From: Rhodospirillales bacterium
GTDB taxonomy: Bacteria > Pseudomonadota > Alphaproteobacteria > UBA8366 > JADFVY01
Reading direction: 5' to 3'
Length of the DNA stretch: 5,110 nt
Assembly: GCA_024644185.1 (NCBI GenBank)
Contig: JAHELM010000229.1
Span: forward strand, 1 to 5,110
The notes below the pieces were generated by a model that saw nothing but the letters and a program-made list of their open reading frames with translations, did not search any database and had not been told where the DNA came from. This document shows positions 1 through 5,110 of the stretch, piece by piece (position 1 is the stretch's first letter; the number at the start of each line of letters is the position of its first letter). Made by a program: the position numbers and the translations under genes.

Positions 1-610
1 TGATGTTCGACTGATCCGGGTTCGACACCGCACCGATCGTCGCCATGCACTCGCCGCGAACCATCCGAAGCTCACCCGACGAAAGCTTGATCTGGGCGTA
101 GCCCGCATCGCGGCCGACCAACTGCACATAGGTGCCGGCCGAACGCGCGATCTGGCCGCCACGGCCGGCCTTCAGCTCGACATTGTGCACGATCGTTCCG
201 ACCGGAATGCTCGACAGCCGCATCGCGTTACCGGGCTTCACGTCCGTACGCTCGCCGGCGACGATGCTGTCACCGACCTTCAGACGCTGCGGTGCCAGGA
301 TATAGCTGAGCTCACCGTCTTCATAACGAATCAGCGCGATGAACGCGGTACGATTCGGATCGTATTCCAGCCGCTCGACCACCGCCGGCATATCGAACTT
401 CCGGCGCTTGAAATCGATCAGCCGATACCGGCGCTTATGGCCACCGCCGCGCCAGCGCTGCGTGATCCGACCGTAATTGTTCCGGCCGCCCTTCTTGTGC
501 AGGCCTTCGGTCAACGCCTTGATCGGGTCACCCTTGTGCAGGTGCGACCGGTCAACGAGGACCAGTTCCCGCATGCTCGGGGTGATCGGACGATATGTTT
601 TGAGTGCCAT
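1..610 (-). CDS. rplB: 50S ribosomal protein L2, 5' part (runs off the left edge)
   Basis: L2 is a primary 23S rRNA-binding protein of the large subunit, needed for subunit joining and for a functional peptidyl transferase centre. The reading frame begins MALKTYRPITPSMREL at 610 and stays open for 203 codons to the window edge. The family is about 275 residues long, so roughly the last quarter is missing. That missing part includes the conserved C-terminal region with the functionally important histidine and the family signature, so neither can be checked here. Visible L2 hallmarks are GGRNNYGRIT (about residues 41-50), the basic RWRGGGHKRRYRLIDFKR stretch (52-69), and the SH3-like segment with IPVGTIVHNVE and GRGGQIARSAGTYVQ (about 135-163). 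The ATG lies only 3 bases after the L23 stop. A modest GGGG purine run at 620-623, inside the end of rplW, lies 9 bases upstream, so translation is probably coupled to L23. Identification is secure; only the length is incomplete. Confidence 0.98.
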   Translation of the reverse strand, partial: MALKTYRPITPSMRELVLVDRSHLHKGDPIKALTEGLHKKGGRNNYGRITQRWRGGGHKRRYRLIDFKRRKFDMPAVVERLEYDPNRTAFIALIRYEDGELSYILAPQRLKVGDSIVAGERTDVKPGNAMRLSSIPVGTIVHNVELKAGRGGQIARSAGTYVQLVGRDAGYAQIKLSSGELRMVRGECMATIGAVSNPDQSNI

Positions 611-613
611 GGT

Positions 614-937
614 TTACAGCCCCGAGCTCACGTCTATGGATTGCCCTTCGGCGAGCGAAACCATCGCTTTCTTGTAATCGCTGCGTTCGCCGAGATGGCC
701 GCGGAACCGCTTGGTCTTGCCTTTGACACGCAATGTGTTCACGGCCTCGACCTTCACCTTGAACAAGGCTTCGACCGCGGCCTTGATCTCGGGCTTGGTC
801 GCATCGAGCGCCACACGGAACACGACCTGCCCATGCTCCGAAGCCATGGTCGCCTTTTCGGTCACGACCGGGGCACGGAGCACTTCGTAAATGCGCTCTT
901 TGCCAGGAGTCGTGCGATTGAAGTACTTCCAACTCAT
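614..937 (-). CDS. rplW: 50S ribosomal protein L23
   Basis: L23 binds 23S rRNA at the polypeptide exit of the large subunit and, in characterised bacteria, is the docking site for trigger factor and the signal recognition particle. The product is 107 residues, close to the usual 95-105. The core begins YEVLRAPVVTEKAT (about residues 18-30). Glu27 aligns with the E. coli glutamate used in trigger-factor docking. The basic rRNA-binding loop is VKGKTKRFRGHLGERSDYKKA (about 71-91) without gaps. The N-terminus carries roughly nine residues more than the E. coli protein (SWKYFNRTTP), a variable part of the family. The start is well supported: the ATG overlaps the L4 stop as ATGA (934-937), and a strong GGAGG lies at 948-952, ten bases upstream within the end of rplD. 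No other in-frame Met occurs before the conserved core. The stop is TAA, 3 bases before rplB. Confidence 0.97.
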   Translation of the reverse strand: MSWKYFNRTTPGKERIYEVLRAPVVTEKATMASEHGQVVFRVALDATKPEIKAAVEALFKVKVEAVNTLRVKGKTKRFRGHLGERSDYKKAMVSLAEGQSIDVSSGL

Positions 938-1554
938 TTCAGTCGCGCCTCCAGGTTCTCTACGGCGGCCCGCGTCAGGACCAGGGTGTCGCGCCGCAAA
1001 ATGTCGTACACGTTGGCGCCCTGGCTGGGCAGCACGTCGACATTCGGAATGTTGGCGGCCGCCTTGGCGAAGTTCACATCGACTTCAGTGCCGGCCACGA
1101 TCAACACGCTCTGCCAGCCAAGCTTGTCGAACGAGTTGACCAGTTCCTTCGTCTTCGGCGCCTTCATCGTCGCCTCGTCGAGGATCACCAGCTTGCCATC
1201 GGCCTGCTTGGCGGAAAGCGCCGAGCGCAGCGCGGCCAGACGTACCTTCTTCAACAGCTTGTGGGCATGATCGCGCACCACGGGACCGAAAATGGTCGCG
1301 CCGCCCCGGAACTGAGCGCCACGCAGGGAGCCGTGCCGCGCGCGACCGCCACCCTTCTGCTTGTACGCCTTCTTCGTGGTTCCGCTGATCTCGCTGATCG
1401 TCTTGGTCTTGTGATTTCCGCTACGCCGCTTGGCCAACTGCCAGTTGACCATGCGTGCCAGCAGATCCTTGCGGACCGCGACGCCGAAAACTTCGTCGGC
1501 AAGCTCAATCTCGCCCGCCGCCTTGTTGTCCAGGTTAATGATCTTGCACTTCAT
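934..1554 (-). CDS. rplD: 50S ribosomal protein L4 (L4/uL4 family)
   Basis: L4 is an early-assembly 23S rRNA-binding protein whose long basic loop reaches into the exit tunnel, near the site where macrolides bind. From the chosen start (MKCKIINLDN) it is 206 residues, matching the family (about 200-210). The tunnel loop is visible at about residues 42-90, with KTKTISEISGTTKKAYKQKG followed by GGRARHGSLRGAQFRGGATI and FGP. The C-terminal globular part follows, with KLVILDE (121-127) and NVDVLPSQGANVYDILR (171-187). An in-frame ATG nine bases further upstream (1561-1563) would add Met-Thr-Ser. It overlaps the L3 stop as ATGA, but the only Shine-Dalgarno-like run, AAGGA at 1564-1568, abuts that ATG directly and sits nine bases from the ATG at 1554, so I prefer the shorter form. 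In E. coli L4 also represses its own operon through the S10 leader; no such leader fits between tuf and rpsJ here. Confidence 0.95.
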   Translation of the reverse strand: MKCKIINLDNKAAGEIELADEVFGVAVRKDLLARMVNWQLAKRRSGNHKTKTISEISGTTKKAYKQKGGGRARHGSLRGAQFRGGATIFGPVVRDHAHKLLKKVRLAALRSALSAKQADGKLVILDEATMKAPKTKELVNSFDKLGWQSVLIVAGTEVDVNFAKAAANIPNVDVLPSQGANVYDILRRDTLVLTRAAVENLEARLK

Positions 1555-1559
1555 GGACG

Positions 1560-2282
1560 TCATTCCTTCGTGTCGGCCGCTTCAGCTGCGCTGGCCGGGG
1601 CCGCGGCCCCACGCAACGCCGCCGGGAAGGGCAGTTCGACATCCTTCGCCTTCCGCTTCACCGCATCCTGGATCAGCACCCAGCCACCCTCGGCACCGGG
1701 CACCGCGCCCCGCACCAGGACCAACCCCTGGTCGGCGTCGGTCGACACAATCTTCAGATTCTGCACGGTAACCCGCACATCGCCCATATGACCCGCCATC
1801 TTCTTGTTCTTGAAGACGCGACCCGGATCCTGGCGATTACCGGTCGAACCATGGCTGCGATGCGATACCGACACACCATGGCTGGCCCTGAGGCCGCCGA
1901 AATTGTGCCGCTTCATCGCACCGGCAAAACCCTTACCGATGCTGGTGCCGACAACGTCGACGAACTGACCGCTGACAAAATGTGCAGCCGACAATTCGGC
2001 GCCCACGTCGAGGAGCCCGTCCTGATCCACACGGAATTCAACCATCTTCCGCTTCGGCTCCACGTTTGCCTTGGCGAAATGACCGCGCATGGGCTGGCTG
2101 ACATTCTTGACCTTGGCCTGACCGACGCCGAGCTGAACGGCATTATAGCCATCCTTTTCCGCGGTCCGCACAGCGACGACCTGGCAGTTATCCACCTTCA
2201 GGACAGTCACCGGAACGTGCTCGCCGGTCGTGTCAAAGACCCGGGTCATGCCCAGCTTCTGCGCAATAAGTCCACAGCGCAT
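1560..2282 (-). CDS. rplC: 50S ribosomal protein L3
   Basis: L3 is one of the first proteins to bind 23S rRNA and helps start 50S assembly; its central extension approaches the peptidyl transferase centre. The 240-residue product starts MRCGLIAQKLGMTRVF. It carries the L3 family signature in full at about residues 102-125 (ending GTSIGKGFAGAMKR). The central loop HGVSVSHRSHGSTGNRQDPG runs from about 135 to 154. Gln151 in NRQDPG aligns with the glutamine that the methyltransferase PrmB modifies in E. coli L3; modification here is inferred. At 240 residues it is longer than E. coli L3 (about 209), and the excess is mostly an Ala-rich C-terminal tail from about residue 221 ending ADTKE. The ATG lies 13 bases after the S10 stop. 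An AGGGG at 2293-2297 overlapping that TAG, ten bases upstream, is the likely ribosome binding site. The TGA stop lies 5 bases before the preferred L4 start. Confidence 0.98.
   Translation of the reverse strand: MRCGLIAQKLGMTRVFDTTGEHVPVTVLKVDNCQVVAVRTAEKDGYNAVQLGVGQAKVKNVSQPMRGHFAKANVEPKRKMVEFRVDQDGLLDVGAELSAAHFVSGQFVDVVGTSIGKGFAGAMKRHNFGGLRASHGVSVSHRSHGSTGNRQDPGRVFKNKKMAGHMGDVRVTVQNLKIVSTDADQGLVLVRGAVPGAEGGWVLIQDAVKRKAKDVELPFPAALRGAAAPASAAEAADTKE
1564..1568 (-). promoter_or_regulatory. Ribosome binding site that decides the rplD start
   Basis: AAGGA on the minus strand near the end of rplC. It is directly adjacent to the ATG at 1561-1563, too close to serve it, but has a 9-base spacer to the ATG at 1552-1554. 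The L3 stop codon (1560-1562) falls between this site and the preferred start, a normal arrangement for translational coupling. This is an inference from spacing; it agrees with the usual MK- start of L4 proteins. Confidence 0.7.
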
Positions 2283-2295
2283 GATGCGTTTACCC

Positions 2296-2604
2296 CTAGA
2301 GCTTGATTTCCACGTCGACGCCCGAAGCCAGTTCCAGCTTCATGAGTGCGTCGACGGTCTGCGGCGTGGGATCGACGATATCCAGAACCCGCTTGTGGGT
2401 CCGGATCTCGAACTGCTCCCGGCTCTTCTTATCGATATGCGGACCGCGCAGTACGGTAAATTTCTCGATGCGCGTAGGCAACGGAATCGGCCCACGGACC
2501 TGCGCCCCGGTACGCTTTGCGGTGCTCACGATCTCGCTCGTCGACTGGTCGAGTACGCGGTGATCGAACGCCTTGAGGCGAATGCGAATGTTCTGGTTGT
2601 CCAT
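2296..2604 (-). CDS. rpsJ: 30S ribosomal protein S10 (transcription factor NusE)
   Basis: S10 is a 30S head protein. As NusE it also pairs with NusB in rRNA antitermination and contacts NusG, linking transcription to translation. The product is 102 residues, a standard length, and starts MDNQNIRIRLKAFDHRVLD. The family signature is intact at about residues 34-44 (AQVRGPIPLPT). It is followed by the extended loop with RIEKFTVLRGPHIDKKSREQ (45-64), FEIRTHKR (65-72), and the usual end DVEIKL. The ATG at 2602-2604 is chosen because GGAGG at 2610-2614 lies 5 bases upstream. An in-frame TTG at 2614-2616 would add four residues, but it would put the start inside the ribosome binding site and lengthen the protein beyond the family norm. 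It is the first S10-operon gene and follows tuf after 75 bases. Its TAG stop overlaps the rplC ribosome binding site, so S10 and L3 translation are probably coupled. Confidence 0.98.
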   Translation of the reverse strand: MDNQNIRIRLKAFDHRVLDQSTSEIVSTAKRTGAQVRGPIPLPTRIEKFTVLRGPHIDKKSREQFEIRTHKRVLDIVDPTPQTVDALMKLELASGVDVEIKL

Positions 2605-2609
2605 GCGGT

Positions 2610-2614
2610 CCTCC
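2610..2614 (-). promoter_or_regulatory. Ribosome binding site that decides the rpsJ start
   Basis: GGAGG, a close match to the anti-Shine-Dalgarno sequence, with a 5-base spacer to the ATG at 2602-2604. Its first G is the last base of an in-frame TTG (2614-2616), so that TTG cannot use this site. It lies at the downstream end of the tuf-rpsJ spacer and is the clearest Shine-Dalgarno sequence in the window along with that of rplW. Confidence 0.85.
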
Positions 2615-2647
2615 AACGGTACGGCGGTGCCTTGCCCGGTTGCCCGG

Positions 2648-2663
2648 CGGGCGCCGCCGCCCG
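2648..2663 (-). other. Short GC-only inverted repeat in the tuf-rpsJ spacer
   Basis: Read on the transcribed strand this is CGGGCG, a four-base loop GCGG, then CGCCCG: a perfect 6-bp all-GC stem starting 16 bases after the tuf stop codon. No U-run follows (the next bases are CCGGGCAACC), so it is not a classical intrinsic terminator, and reading through into rpsJ is expected. It could protect a processed tuf 3' end, slow RNA polymerase, or be a chance product of high GC. Function is not shown. Confidence 0.4.
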
Positions 2664-2679
2664 TCCAATCCCCTTTTGC

Positions 2680-3870
<1,191 letters not shown>

Positions 3871-3895
3871 CGGTCTTACTCCGTTCCCTCGTCCA

Positions 3896-5110
3896 TCAAG
3901 CCTTGTTGCGGATCTCGTCCGCAACGTGCTGCGGGACCTGCTCGTAATGGTCAAACTGCATGGTGTACTGCGCCCGGCCCTGGCTCATGGACCGCAGAGT
4001 ATTGATATAGCCAAACATATTCGCCAGCGGCACCATGGCCGTAATCGCATGGGCGTTACCACGCCCCTCGGTGCCCTGAACCAGGCCGCGCCGGCTGTTC
4101 AGATCGCCGATCACGTCGCCCATATACTCGTCGGGCGTCACGACCTCGACACTCATCACCGGCTCAAGCAGCTTCGGACCGGCCTTCTCCATGCCTTCCT
4201 TGAAGGCGGCACGGGAAGCGATTTCGAAGGCCAGAACCGACGAGTCGACATCGTGGTAAGCGCCATCCACCAGGCTGACCTTGAAGTCGATGACCGGAAA
4301 GCCCGCCAGGATACCGGTATGGCGCGCCGATTCCAGGCCCTTCTGCACGCCCGGCACAAATTCGCGGGGGACGGAACCGCCAACGACCTTGCTCTCGAAC
4401 TTGTAACCCTCACCCGGCAGCGCCGGCGCGAATTCCAGGATTACGCGGGCATACTGACCGGAACCGCCCGTCTGCTTCTTGTGCGTATAGTCGATTCGGG
4501 CCGGACGCGAAATGGTCTCGCGATACGCCACCTGCGGCGCGCCGATATTCGCCTCGACCTTGAACTCACGACGCATCCGGTCGACGATGATGTCCAGATG
4601 CAGCTCGCCCATGCCCTTGATGATGGTCTGGCCGCTCTCGACGTCGGTCGACACCCGGAAGCTCGGATCCTCGGCCGCCAGCCGCGCCAGGGCCATGCCC
4701 ATCTTCTCCTGGTCGGCCTTCGTCTTCGGCTCAACCGCGATCTCGATGACCGGCTCGGGAAACACCATGCGCTCCAGCACGATCTGCTTGGCAGGGTCGC
4801 ACAGCGTGTCGCCCGTCGTCGTATTCTTCAGGCCGCACAGCGCGACAATGTCGCCCGTCCGCGCTTCCTTCACGTCCTCGCGATGATTCGCATGCATCAG
4901 AAGCATGCGGCCGATCCGTTCCCGATCGCCCTTCACGGTGTTCATCACCGGGGTACCGCTCTGCAGCACGCCCGAATACACACGGACGAAGGTCAGCGAA
5001 CCGACAAACGGATCGTTCATGATCTTGAACGCCAGCCCCGAAAACGCCTCTTCATCGTTCGGAGCGCGACTCAATGCGTCTTCGCTGTCGACCTTGAGGC
5101 CCTTGACCGC
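3896..5110 (-). CDS. fusA: Elongation factor G, 3' part (runs off the right edge)
   Basis: EF-G is the GTPase that drives tRNA-mRNA translocation and, with ribosome recycling factor, splits post-termination ribosomes. The frame is open from the right edge (AVKGLKVDSEDA...) for 404 codons to a TGA at 3896-3898. Family proteins are about 690-705 residues, so about 290 residues are missing. These include the whole GTPase domain and its nucleotide-binding motifs. Present are most of domain II (for example FKIMNDPFVGSLTFVRVYSG at fragment residues 29-48), domain III (DPSFRVSTD, GMGELHLDIIVDRMRREF, about 148-183), domain IV with the tip segment QTGGSGQYARV (213-223) and YHDVDSS (285-291), and the C-terminal domain (GDVIGDLNSRRG, PLANMFGYINTLRSMSQGRA). 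Both domain IV motifs are of the canonical type, and the position next to tuf supports fusA over a paralogue such as the tetracycline-resistance factors. The true start lies outside the window. Confidence 0.98.
   Translation of the reverse strand, partial: AVKGLKVDSEDALSRAPNDEEAFSGLAFKIMNDPFVGSLTFVRVYSGVLQSGTPVMNTVKGDRERIGRMLLMHANHREDVKEARTGDIVALCGLKNTTTGDTLCDPAKQIVLERMVFPEPVIEIAVEPKTKADQEKMGMALARLAAEDPSFRVSTDVESGQTIIKGMGELHLDIIVDRMRREFKVEANIGAPQVAYRETISRPARIDYTHKKQTGGSGQYARVILEFAPALPGEGYKFESKVVGGSVPREFVPGVQKGLESARHTGILAGFPVIDFKVSLVDGAYHDVDSSVLAFEIASRAAFKEGMEKAGPKLLEPVMSVEVVTPDEYMGDVIGDLNSRRGLVQGTEGRGNAHAITAMVPLANMFGYINTLRSMSQGRAQYTMQFDHYEQVPQHVADEIRNKA

Noticed and set aside
185..1270. A 361-codon open frame on the plus strand opposite rplB, rplW and rplD
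   Set aside because: It lies antisense to secure ribosomal protein genes, shows no family resemblance, and its composition is that of a reverse-strand shadow.
2605..2616. A TTG start giving S10 four extra residues
   Set aside because: The TTG overlaps the GGAGG ribosome binding site, and the ATG at 2604 gives the standard 102-residue protein.
2648..2663. Intrinsic terminator after tuf
   Set aside because: The inverted repeat has no following U-run on the transcribed strand, and the essential S10 genes lie directly downstream with no visible promoter of their own.
2662..2670. A TTGGAC sequence on the minus strand resembling a -35 promoter element
   Set aside because: No AT-rich -10 element follows at 16-18 bases; that stretch is almost pure G and C.
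3871..3954. An upstream in-frame extension of tuf by 28 codons
   Set aside because: It overlaps the end of fusA, is Arg/Ser/Thr-rich unlike any EF-Tu N-terminus, and the canonical MAKAKFERTK start has its own ribosome binding site.

Overview
The whole window is a head-to-tail run of seven essential translation genes read on the minus strand, in the transcriptional order fusA (3' part) - tuf - rpsJ - rplC - rplD - rplW - rplB (5' part). It is high-GC DNA. The direct joining of the str genes (fusA, tuf) to the S10 genes (rpsJ onward), together with the protein sequences, suggests an alphaproteobacterium. Genus or order cannot be fixed from this window alone; a Rhodospirillales-like lineage is a guess.

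Layout from the right edge to the left edge, in the direction of transcription: the last 404 codons of elongation factor G (5110-3896); a 25-base spacer; elongation factor Tu, 396 residues (3870-2680); a 75-base spacer with a short GC-rich inverted repeat; S10/NusE, 102 residues (2604-2296); a 13-base spacer; L3, 240 residues (2282-1560); L4, whose ribosome binding site points to a 206-residue form starting 5 bases after the L3 stop (1554-934); L23, 107 residues, sharing an ATGA start/stop overlap with L4 (937-614); a 3-base spacer; and the first 203 codons of L2, which runs off the left edge (610-1). There is no gene-free stretch over 75 bases, no RNA gene, no mobile element and no CRISPR array.

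The genes act together in protein synthesis. EF-Tu delivers aminoacyl-tRNA and EF-G drives translocation. S10 is in the 30S head and also serves in antitermination. L3, L4, L23 and L2 are early-assembly 50S proteins around the peptidyl transferase centre and exit tunnel. Tight spacing and overlapping stops and starts imply one polycistronic message with translational coupling. No convincing promoter or intrinsic terminator is visible.

This is an ordinary, strongly conserved housekeeping locus and I see no new biological system in it. The points worth a look are small: the lack of room for an E. coli-type S10 leader, a foldable tuf-rpsJ spacer, and start-site choices that default gene calling could get wrong.
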